From the NCBI RefSeq assembly GCF_001649575.2, contig NC_051434.1, positions 12,670,333 through 12,734,332 on the forward strand: a DNA stretch of 64,000 nucleotides, written 5' to 3'. Below the pieces are notes generated by a model. The model was given only the letters and a program-made list of their open reading frames with translations. It had not been told where the DNA came from and did no database searches. Position numbers and translations under genes: made by a program. Source of the stretch: Kryptolebias marmoratus. Lineage: Eukaryota > Chordata > Actinopteri > Cyprinodontiformes > Rivulidae. Shown here piece by piece: positions 37,021 through 60,835 of the stretch. Position 1 is the stretch's first letter, and each line of letters begins with the position of its first letter.

Positions 37021-37286
37021 TAACTGTCTGACTCCCAAACCTGCAGTAACTTTGATGAATGTGCAACTGAAGTTGAACAGCCCTGATCTAAAATAACAGT
37101 TTAGGCAGCTAAAACTTCAACATATCGAAAAAGAAATCTTGAGAATGATCTCATTACTTTCTCTTTTCCTAAGATGTGAGCTTTTCGTCAGTATTTAAGG
37201 TTATATCTAAACTGGGCTTTTGTGTATAAACTCTAAATGTACGCAGTAAAATGATTTGAAGCGGGCATCAAATTCTTCAAGTTTTC

Positions 37287-37292
37287 TTTATT
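37287..37292 (-). terminator. Polyadenylation signal, granulin gene
   Basis: Minus-strand AATAAA about 330 bases after the granulin stop codon at 37620. Confidence 0.55.
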
Positions 37293-37619
37293 TTTAAAGA
37301 AATAAAAAAACATTAAGATCAGGCATGATAAAATACCACCAAAAAATAAAAAAATGTAGCAGATTTTTCAGTTTGTTGACAAAAACATTGGTTGATCGGC
37401 TCTTGTGACAGCAGGATTAATTTAAAGGCAAAAAGAACAAAGAAGTAATAGTAGGCATAATCTCAGGAGGTTGTGATTGATTAATTTTCCTGATTCGATC
37501 CTAATCCTCGATGACACAATAAAACACTGTAAGGTTGATTTTGACCAGAAATGAAAGCAGAACCAGTTTGGGTTCTCTTGGACGACGTGTCCTTGGCGTT
37601 CCCCGTTCCCGCGGTTCTT

Positions 37620-39463
37620 CTATTTCGTGCATTTGGAGGAAGACGGGTCACACTGGTACCCGTAGGCACAGCAGTGCCGACCATCAGCGCAACACGTGCC
37701 CTGAAACCAGTCGAAGTGTTAGAGCAAAATACCGACACGCGCACACCACTATAATGCTGATCGTTAATTCTCCTGGTCCAAATCGATGTTACCAAGCTGC
37801 TCCTGTAATTACTGTCGTTACATCTTAAAGATCTGATCTAAAACAGCAGCTGAACTGAAGCACGATTCATACCAGAGGGTGGGAACAGCAGTTCCACTGG
37901 CCTGTGAGTCCTTTGCAGCAGCTCGACCCGACTGGGCAGAAAAACTCGTTATCGCAGCGAATGACCCCGTGGTCCACGTGGCTGCGGCTGGCTTCTGTTA
38001 AAGCCGTCAGAGGTGTCTGCAAACGTGTAAAAAAAAAAGACAAGTTAGCTATTGCTTTAAGGCCCTTTTTATTTACAAAACCACAGATGAAATTCAAACT
38101 GTTAATTGCACGTGTGGCCACTAAGAGGAACAGAAACTAGGTGTAGAGACCAATCTTACAGGAACCAAATAGTTTCTCAATTTCCAAAAAAAAATTCCTG
38201 ATGAAAGAAAGCCGGCCACACGGCTCATGTTTTGGAGCAAGATTAACTAAAACAGTAACCTAACCCAGCCTAGGAAATGTTAATTTAAATATTAACCCAA
38301 CTGTTTTAAGTCTTATCCTAAAAGACGTCTGTGTTTGCGTGATTTTAAATCAAAGCTTTGTTCCGTGGGTTTCTTTTACGGACATCTATAACTTTTATTG
38401 CATTCATAAATGTTGTTTTTAGGGCTTTAATGATGACATGAGTCATCCATGCTGCTCCAGTTTCCCCTTCGCCGATTTTATGTTGAGCAAGGTCAGCTTT
38501 CAATTTGACCTAAACGCACAGCGAACCTAACTGTGTCCTCTGATCACGTGACAGTCATGTCAGTAATAAAAAAAAAAGAAAAAATCAGCTTTTATCCTTC
38601 CATGAGGGCGACTACAGTGTGGCATGTCGTACCTCCTGCGCGCCGCTTTCGTCCTCGGGCGTTAAAACCAGAGAAGCAGGGACCGAAGCCAGAGCTTGCC
38701 TGGGACTGAATGGATATGTCAGGCCTTCCCTGACACAGTGAGTGTAAGTGTAGTCACAGTCGAAACCATATGGACAGCAGCGGTAGCCATCCAGACAACA
38801 TCTCCCCTACAGAAAACAAACAAATTCCAAAACATTTTTTCCTTTGTAATTAAAAAAAAAAAAAAAAAAACAAGCTGTAAGTGAGAAATGTTTCATTTTC
38901 TACTCACGGGGGAGTAGGGGCAACAGAACCAGCCGCCTTTGGGGTGCCAGCAGCACGTGGTCCCATCAGGACAGGCATAATAAGTGTTACAGTGGACGAC
39001 TGCTGGGTTTCTTTCGGGGGGATCGTTGCTTTTGAGCTCCTGAAACGGGGAGACGGACAAATCGGCGGCGCCTGGGGCCTCTGCAGCCACCTTCCTCAGC
39101 ATAGGCCAGGTCAACCACGGCTGGTACTCCTTCACGCACAGCTGCAGGGCCAGGTCACAGCTGTATCCCTGAGGGCAGCAGTTGGCCATGTCGGAGCAGC
39201 ACACGGCCTTTAGACAAGACAAATACACACACGGAGGGAATCAGAACAACTGGCGCCGGTACTGGACATCCAAACGGTCAGAGAGCCACTCAGTTTTTGG
39301 AATTAATCCGACTTACGTTTGGATAAGGACAGCACGCGTATCCTTTCTCCGTCTGGCAGCAGGTCTCCAGATTGGAGCAGACGGAGCCATCGGGGCATCT
39401 GAGGCAGAACGCAAAGCCCCACACACACGCGCCGACGTGCAGCCACAGAGCGAGCCTCAACAT
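37620..39463 (-). CDS. grn: Progranulin-like precursor with three granulin domains
   Basis: Secreted or lysosomal precursor of granulin peptides (growth-factor and lysosomal roles in the family). Coding exons: 39463-39317, 39207-38908, 38806-38633, 38016-37873, 37700-37620 (TAG); 846 nt, 281 residues. A signal peptide covers about residues 1-20. Three complete 12-cysteine granulin modules follow at residues 23-73, 122-173 and 228-279, joined by Pro/Ser/acid-rich linkers. Each module is split by an intron after the first six cysteines, the classic granulin gene structure. Human GRN has seven and a half modules; the best-known short fish progranulins have about one and a half, so a three-module protein is intermediate. 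The start codon directly follows an AG acceptor; the 5'UTR exon has a donor at 39697. The fish paralogue letter cannot be decided. Confidence 0.9.
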
Positions 39464-39697
39464 CTGGAGAAGAAAACAAGAGTGTCATTGTTTCCCACCC
39501 CTGCCTCTCTCTCTGTCAGTCACACACAGCTGCTTCGCACTTCTCGCATCACTGTTTGGACCTTAAATGTGGAGTTTCTTTACTCTTTAAATTTCCTGCC
39601 ACTCAAAACAAACTCATCAAGATGCTTTGAACCAGTTACGGCTCCTCAAAACAGACGTTTTTAGAAAAGATTTCAATAAGTTGGACCATTTTCTTAC

Positions 39698-39770
39698 CTT
39701 CGGACTGCGGAGGGTTTCAGAGGCTTCCTGTCACACTCTTCACACTTCCCTAAACTGAACGCACACACAC
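39698..39770 (-). other. grn: Non-coding first exon of the granulin gene
   Basis: A GTAAG donor on the minus strand just below 39698 matches the acceptor immediately before the ATG at 39463. The upstream limit (about 39770) is a guess. The sequence between 39463 and 39697 would be a 5'UTR intron. Confidence 0.5.
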
Positions 39771-40279
39771 TTCACCCACTGTTCTTCCTAGGAGAGGTTA
39801 GACACTCCCACGTGAACATCACACACACACACACACCCTCGTAATCTCTCAACTCAAACATGACAGACTTTATGAGCTCGTGTTGACCTTTGATACATCA
39901 TAGTTTCAAATCACGAGGGCGAGTTTTGCAGGTCTGATTCAAACCTGACACTCCTAAACCGAACGTAGTGGAGCTGTGTTTGAATTTGACTAAATCCCTG
40001 AAGTTATGGGGAAACAAAACCTGTCAGCTCATTAGGTTTTAAAGAAACGATCCGCTCCTCATCGTCAGTTTGCAACGCTCCACCCTCGTGTTTTTATGCC
40101 TACTACATCTAAAATAATCTTATGTGCTTCCTAAAATAAGCCATCGTTGTCAGTGAACCATTCAGGCACAGACGTGAGACGAAGACTGGACCTTCGTAAA
40201 GCCCGGAAAAACTATTAATCAAGAGTTTGATCCTCAAGTTTCGAAATACTTTTGGCAAAAAAAAAGGCCAAAGCAATAC
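39771..40279. other. Spacer between fam133b 3' end and granulin promoter
   Basis: About 500 bases without coding signal. A CA tract lies at 39822-39836. It should contain the granulin promoter on the minus strand; no TATA box is evident. Confidence 0.5.
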
Positions 40280-40285
40280 TTTATT
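40280..40285 (-). terminator. Polyadenylation signal, fam133b
   Basis: Minus-strand AATAAA about 510 bases after the fam133b stop at 40792, leaving a short 3'UTR. Confidence 0.5.
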
Positions 40286-40791
40286 AATGAGTTCTTGTAT
40301 TTTATACATTTACACTGCACTGTTAACATCTCATTTAACAACAACAATTATCCCTTGGATTCATTGTTACATGTGTAGCTAACAGCTCCAACTTCAATAT
40401 GAGGCTGGTGACATCGAGTCTACATGCAGCACAGGCACTAGTTCACAGCCTCGTGTAGCGATGGCAGATGTCAGGTGTGAAGCAGAGAGACCGGCGGCGA
40501 GTGCTGGTGCACTGAAACGTCCAATGGGTGAAGAAAACAATAAGAATTTTTAAAAAAAGAAGGAAATCACCCCAATCTTGTTGAGTAACTCAAAAAAAAC
40601 CCCAACAAGCGGGATGTGCCGTGTCTATCTCAGTTCCACTTCAACCTTTGACCCCCCCACGTTAGGAGTCTGAGGGTCTCCGAGCGATGGCAGGAGGTGG
40701 ATGGGAGTTCTTCTTTTTTTTTGTTGTTTTTCTGCAAATCAAAAGTGAAAATGACACCACTAGTGAGCTGTCAGGAGAGTACGAGTGGCGG

Positions 40792-46643
<5,852 letters not shown>

Positions 46644-47388
46644 ATCGAGTCAATAATTGAGGGAACAAGCATTAGTGTTACCTTGCTAGCATGGAGCTAG
46701 CCACTTAGCCGAGAGACGCTAGCGGCGCTAATGATGCCTTCTTCGGCTGCGCGGCCCGCAGCCCCGTGTCAGAAGTGGTACTCCACCGCCACCTTCCGGC
46801 CAGAGAATGCACTACAACAATAAACTGTTAAAACATATTTTTAAACCCATTTCCTAAATGAATTTTTTAACATATTAATAATACGATTTTTCCAGGTCAA
46901 ATTTAGTTAAGGCAGATTTGAAAATAAAGATGTATAAAATGTCATAACTGCAATTATAATAGGGGAAATTAGGCTTAAGATATATATTAAAAAAACTTAA
47001 AACATACAAGTGGTCATTTTAATATTTAATGGCTATATTGAATATGTATTTTAGATATCCTAAAATTCTTCTTGATCAAAAAAATGAGGGCTTTCTTTAG
47101 ATAAAACCCCATTTTGATGACCTCAAATGTCATTATTTCCAAATACCACCACTTTTCCCCCCAATAAAGTACATTCTTCCTATACAATAAGAGATATCTG
47201 AAATAATTTGCCCAGCTATTATCTGATAATTGTCTTGTCATACACAAATTTCTTTTAGTAGGAAATGACAAGTAAGCAACTAAAAGAATTTGGCCTCGAA
47301 CAGATCAGAAACGTATGACAGAAATGGTCAGGAGAACAGAAAAAAAAAAAAAGATCATATGACCACATCGTTCATAAAAAGCTGTTTT
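46644..47388 (-). promoter_or_regulatory. fam133b promoter and fam133b-cdk6 spacer
   Basis: The 150 bases upstream of the fam133b ATG are CpG-rich with no TATA box (for example 46710-46800), consistent with a housekeeping promoter. From 46810 to 47388 the sequence is AT-rich and shows nothing recognisable. The cdk6 3' end follows in the same orientation about 750 bases away. Confidence 0.5.
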
Positions 47389-50085
47389 TTTATTCAGCCG
47401 GTGCAACACAATATTATGACACCAATGCATCCATACATTTAGTACGTCAACAGGACAGATATGATGCTGGTTTCAAAACACTTAACACTGCTAAAAGTTG
47501 AGTAGCTGTTATGGGACTGAAATGCGTTACAAATATAAGCTTAAAGTGATCGCTTTAACTGTAATCATACTAAAGCAGTCATTTTACTTATAAACCCCTA
47601 CTTCTAAAGTATTTGTAGCTTTATTTAGCTTTTTTATGCAGCTTCAGAATTGTTGTCAAAAAGTAAGCTCACACAGTGTTTTTTGTCAAGCAGATCGGTT
47701 GTGTTTGCCTTGCAGCAATTAAAAGGTTGCTGGTAATAACAGTCTATAAAAAGGCAGCTATCAAACAGTACTGGTTACAGTAACTTCAATTTGATAAATA
47801 GCAAAGACAAGTCGACAATGATCCAAGGCACCATTGTAGGACAGCTCGAAAGAAGAACCTGAAGAAGTTGTAACGTGGTCATTAAGTAGCTCAGAGATGT
47901 GCAAACTGTGCCAGAGAGGTTGGAACGTCCTGAATTAAAACAATCAAAAAAAACCTGAGAAAGTTGAAGTTTGTGTGTGTATTGATGTGTGCTAATAGCA
48001 CTACCTGTTAGGAAAAGATAAACCAGTGTTAAAATGTCTCTGTTCTGCAAGAACTACAACATACAAAAATACAATTCTGCATAACTTGCTTTTTTTTTCT
48101 TAATCCTCGTAAAATTAAAAAAAAAAAAAAAACTGCAATACATCGGCACATGAACGTACAATAAAGCAAAACCTGGAAACTAAATAGTTGTGCATCTTTT
48201 TGTATCAAAACTAGTATAAAACTCATAGCCGCGCTCAGTCCACAACCAGGGAAATCGAATAATCAACGGCAGAACCCACCCAACTTTCTGAAAAGACAAA
48301 GTACTCCCATCATGCAACATTCCTCGGACCTTCTCTACTCTACACTTTGACATGTCTATGTGCTGACTGTGCACAAACTGTTTCTATCGTTGCAGCTAGC
48401 ACAATACACTGTACAGTACCAATTACTAGCCTTTATACATTCCTGTCATACACAAACTCTATGATCACCTACAGAGTCCATGTACTTGGTGTAATAATAT
48501 AGTATGCCCCAGCATATTTAGAACAAGGTAACAAGCATATAAGACTTGTCAATAAAATTAAAATTAAATACAGAATATTGGCGACAGTACTTTGCCAAAT
48601 GCTTTTAATGTTGAACAGTCCTGGTGGGACTCTCTCCACCGACTGCAAGCCTGTGCATTACGGTATCATTTGGATTGTAAGAAACTGGATTTCAGAACAA
48701 CAAAGAGCTCACAACGGCAGACTAAATAGTCATAAAATAAAGTTTTAAAATAAGTGGCAGGATTATTCTGAAGTTTTTTTGTCATTGTCTCAGCGACGGT
48801 AACGTCCGCCCGTCCTTGAAGAGCGCAGCAGCCATTAGAATCCTGCTACTGGCTTGTCTGCAGTTCCTCTTTAGAACCACAAGGTGGCAGCGATCTTGCA
48901 GTTGAAACTGGAACGATGAGGCGCATGGCAGTGAGCGGCTGGCTTGTGATTCCTTGCAATGTTGCAGTGACTTGAAAACACGCTAAATGTGTGATTTTAA
49001 AATTTTTTTTCTCCCCCTCCTGTCCGTCAGGCCCACAGTGAGCGTAAAGGCTGGTCAGAGCCACGCTGTCCACCCAGGCTCCCTTCCAGGTTCTCGAGGC
49101 AGAAGGACTAAACACTGGTCAGAAAGAGGCTTTAGCCTGATAGCTTCGACAAACCTGTCAGGCCTCTCGACTGCAAGTCTGTCTGTGATTCAGGCCTTTT
49201 GTTTTTTTGCATTGGTACAGTCAAAACGTTTCACATCCTAAAAGCAGCAAATATGATCCATGGGTTCCCGGAAGGACGCCTTCTGCTCATGGTTCAAGGA
49301 AAACATCTTTTTTTTTCCCCGAGTACTTTCTGGAGCTTTGTACATTGACCATAAAAACGTATCGGCCTCTTTCCATTTCACCGCATGTTTTGAGTTCACC
49401 TACAACGCGCGACTAACAATAATCAAGCTTTTTGACACAAACTGAAATTAAATGCACATTTGTGTCTCTGGAGGGTCATTTGGTCATCCAGGTGACAGAC
49501 GCCTTCTTTTTTTTATTTAAATCTGAATTTATAAACTCTGGACTATAAAAAGAAAACTAAAAAAGGGTTACAAAATATTTCGGTTGTTCATCCAAAATAT
49601 GATTCTGTGTTTTAAATGCCAGAGATGCTTCTCGTTTGCACAACTGACGCCGGTGTTTGGACGAACACCGAAACGTTTCGCAACCATTTTAAAATTTTCT
49701 TACAATTCAGTATTTATAAGATAAAAAATTTTAAAAGGCACGTACTTTTGATTTATTTATACGTTCAAGTAGGGCAACCCTTCCATAGTGGCCAAATCAT
49801 ATCCAGGCAACGCTTCTTTTTAAGCTTTTGTCTAAAATGAGGAAAACAGACAAATTTTAACTTATTCATGGAGCGTCTTAGAGACTTTAAAGGAACTTTT
49901 TAAAGGGCTTTTTTGCACTCTATTTTTGCCCTGATTTGTCTTTAATCTGATTCTTCTTTCCGCAAAATGTCAAAAAGCCTAATTATTGAATAGAACGTCG
50001 TAAACACACCAAAACACGAGGTGCCACAGAAAGCACTCCATTTGTAGACGCCATTTGGACTGACTGCACGTGGAGGAGAGGACCA
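47389..50085 (-). other. cdk6: cdk6 3'UTR
   Basis: No coding exon between the cdk6 stop (50086) and the minus-strand AATAAA at 47394-47389. The 2.7 kb length suits CDK6, whose human 3'UTR is very long. It is AT-rich; ORFs of 60-90 codons inside it look random. Confidence 0.6.
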
Positions 50086-57469
<7,384 letters not shown>

Positions 57470-58861
57470 CTACACGACAAACAGCACAAATCCACTCAGA
57501 CTTTATTGTAAAATCACAAAGACTTGACCACTTGCCAGCAGCATTCGGTAAATGTCACCCTCTATGTTGGCTCTCTCTCACTCACACACACACGTGCGCG
57601 CCTAAGTGCTTCTCTGCCCCCATCTTGGCTTTACGCAACACATGAAATCATATCTGGCAGGACTCGTCTCCTGCTTCCATTTTGGTGTACACATCTTTTC
57701 CCCGACAGTTTACCAGGTGAACACAATACTGCGCGTGCATTTTTTATCCGCTCTCATTCAGTGCGCGTTCACGCGTCGAGTCTGGCTGCAACGATTTTGG
57801 CAGATGACATATGTGAAACGACAGTGAGGTTATATCGACAGAACCACCCCACTAATTCTTCGTGCCAAAAACGCACTTCCTGTATTTCATCTTACAACGC
57901 TGCACCCACCTGAGGTGTGACGACAGCCATTTTGTGCCACTGTACACTAAACACGGTTTCCAAATTTGTCCCTGAAACTCTTGGGACCCCTAAGAGAGAT
58001 ATTGTGCATGTGTGTGTGTGTATGTAGCCAACAGGAAAGCAGCTCCGTTAACAGCTACAGTAGGGAAAGCATCCAGATAAAACTCAGTGACCCCTAGTAA
58101 GAGAGTGGACTGGTTCCAGGTGCTTTCCTAAACTCAATGGGTTTTTTTTTTTTTTTCCCAGCAGCCTTCAGCTGCAGTTTCAACCTTCAAGCACTGCAGA
58201 GCCCTTATCAGGATGTTAAGAGTCTTAGAGGCAAATGCCTGGAAGCAAAAGGACTAGATACCTTTGGATCGGCTTGTTCTGTGTCGAGGTGATGAAACGC
58301 TACACTGATTTTTAAAAATGCACACAGGCTTACATGCCTACAAACATTTAAAAACACGAATAATGATCTTCAAATATTATTCAAGTGCATGAATATAAAA
58401 AAAATGTTCAATTACTCGCACTTTATGAAATCTTGGAAAAAACACGATGGAGCTGATTTACTGAAATGGTATACGGTATGCTGCAAAACTGAAAACCCTC
58501 TATGATTCAATACAAAGACAGCATCTGATTTTGTCTTAACCTCTGACACTAACAGACTGCCATCTTCTCATTAAAAGTAGCTCATTATGAATTAAAACCA
58601 GTGTTAAATACAGAGCAATCTTTATTATAAAAGCACAACTCGGGCTAATTGGTGTTATCACAACTGAATAAAACTTAAGTACGTTTTGGCAAGAAAATTG
58701 TGCATTTCTACTGAAGTATCCAACTCCTCACGATTGCTGCCAAAGTAAGTTAGGCTGTCCAGTTTTTCTCTGAAAATATTTTCAGAATCTCTGGCTTTTG
58801 CAAAAGCCTTTAATGACTACCTAAGTTTCGGAGCTTGTGTGATAAAGACTGTATGATGTTG

Positions 58862-59160
58862 CACAGCGGAGCAGCTGGTTAGCGCTGTCGCCTTGCAGCA
58901 AGAAGGTCCTGGGCAGGGCTGCAGAATGTTTGAAAAACTTGTGATGTGTAACATTATTGTATAATGTTGCAATGACGGTACCAGCTGCAATAAACCCACA
59001 ATTTTCCCATGCCTCACTTTGTCGTACATGTGGCTCCCTGTGCACGCTTGAATTCTCTTTGGGCACTCCGGTTTCCTCCCACAGTCCAAAAAACGTGCAC
59101 GGCAGATCCTTTGGTGACTCTAAATTGGCCCTTAGGTGCGAGTGTAAGTGTGCATGATGG
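58862..59160 (+). repeat. Fish dispersed repeat with tRNA-like head, interrupted
   Basis: The head 'gcagctggttagcgctgtcg' has an A-box-like word (tggttagcgctg) and is followed by 'agaaggtcctgggc'. The body 'ctccggtttcctcccacagtcc' and 'ggtgactctaaattggccc' with 'gagtgtaagtgtg' follow at 59067-59155. About 130 bases of unrelated sequence (about 58915-59040) separate head and body. This repeat type is abundant in fish. Confidence 0.6.
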
Positions 59161-60536
59161 TTTGTCTCTACCAAGGGTAACACAAAACAAACTGTGACTT
59201 ACATAAACAAAGTCACGAGTTGATGTCTCACCACTCAAGGGTCACTGAAATGAGGAGTTTATGCAAAATGGATTGATCCAAAATTGTACAGCATGAACTT
59301 GGATATCTGAAATACAATAAACGAGACCAAGCTAAACATCAAGCATGCAACGGAGGACTAAAAAACTCGGGTCACCTTTTGTTTCTTTCTTATAAACTGA
59401 ATGACACTATTAATAGAGCCGTGGGCTGCATTTTGCAGATGTGTGATACTTTCATCTGTGCTTCCTGCTTCAGTGGAAATGGGGCGGAAGTTGAGGCCAG
59501 TTGGCTGAGTTGATGCAACAGCTACACCATGTGACCAGAAATAAGACACAAGCTCAGAATGAAGACTTACTGAAGGGGTCATTGATGAGTTTTACAGCAA
59601 TGAAACCTCAAAGGAAATCGTGAATGGAAGTCATGCAGCTGCCCCAAAGCTACACAGTCACATTGACTTTATTTTATTTTTACATGGGAAAATTCGAGCT
59701 CGCATTACGTATTTGGTTTCTACATTTTTTTCAAGTATTTGATCAGTTAGTAGCAGGAGCCAAGTAATGCAGATTATAATTCAATTCTCTTCAATCCAAA
59801 CTTAGCATCAGGCTAAGATCCCGTGTGTAACCAAATTAACCAACCAGCATCTCTTTGCAAGGCTTGCTGCTGCAGGCTCAAAAAGCCTATGCCTTCAGTT
59901 CACTGCATAGATTTCACACCCTGCAGAGTCAAAAAGACAAGAGTTGATATGAGCACACACAAAGCCTTCTAGGAAGAACCACAGACCTAAAGCTCGAAGC
60001 ATATCCGCCTCGTAGTTATTCGAAAACGTGGCCACAAGTGCAGATTAAAGCATATATTCATATATTTAACATGTGCACACACTTGTACATGCAGCAACAA
60101 AATAGCTGCATTAAGTTTAATTTCAGTATCAAATTTGTCCGCTTCGAGTGCCACATGTTTTTTTTTTTTGTTATTTATATATCTATATCATTTGTTTATC
60201 TTCCTAACTTTGTTACCAAAAATAAACACACAGTCCATTTCTTTTAGCTACAATTTTAGGGGGTGGGTGGGGACGTGCAACAGAGAATATATATGCATAT
60301 GTATATATATTAATTTAGATTATTTTTAACTGTGGTTATCAAACTTGTTTCCCAACAAACAAACAAACAAAAAAATTGATGATGCAATTCATGAACACAG
60401 TTTCCAACACAGACATGTCAAACGTTAATATCTCTGAAACTGAATGTACATTTTTAATTTGATGAAAGCAACAAATAATACATTGTTTACAGTCATAAAG
60501 GAGGCAAACTGACCACTGTATTGCATCATCTTTTCC

Positions 60537-60835
60537 TTAGGTTGTGCTAGAAGTGCTACAGCTAGCTGCTACTGCTGCTTTTTGAGCTTCCAAAATAGCC
60601 ATATCTGATGTAAGAACCGCTAATGTGACACATATGGCAATATAAAGGTTTCTAAAAACATAGTCACATAGTTGGGTAGGTATTTCTTTTTTATTTGAGT
60701 TGTTTTAGGATGGCAGTAATCCACTTTGAGTTTTGACTAGCCATCAGCTCATCAATCCAGGCAGAATTGAACCATTTCTCCAAACTAAGGCCATTGAACA
60801 GGTCATAGATCTGAACTGTTGCTTTAAATGTTGAA
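60537..60835. repeat. Second copy of the cdk6-intron foldback family
   Basis: It is homologous to the reverse complement of about 50640-50880: 'aagtgctacagctag' near 60551, 'gagttgttttaggatgg' near 60697, 'cactttgagttttgac' near 60722, and 'agatctgaactgttgcttta' near 60808. About 90 bases are inserted between the first two blocks, and no complete second arm was seen. Confidence 0.55.

Larger units (their letters stand above)
36105..37085. mobile_element. hAT-type DNA transposon remnant with nested repeats
   Basis: The ends are imperfect inverted repeats: left 'CAGGTCTACTCAAC', right, read inward, 'CAGGGCTGTTCAAC'. The flanks are an 8-bp direct repeat with one mismatch (ATCTAAAG at 36097-36104, ATCTAAAA at 37086-37093), the target length of hAT elements. 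Just inside the left end is 'ggtggcccgcgggcc', typical of vertebrate hAT/Charlie-like termini. The interior is not transposase: it holds a LINE 3' fragment (36355-36760) and a copy of the dispersed repeat also seen at 27165. The element fills most of the ankrd28-granulin spacer. Confidence 0.65.
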
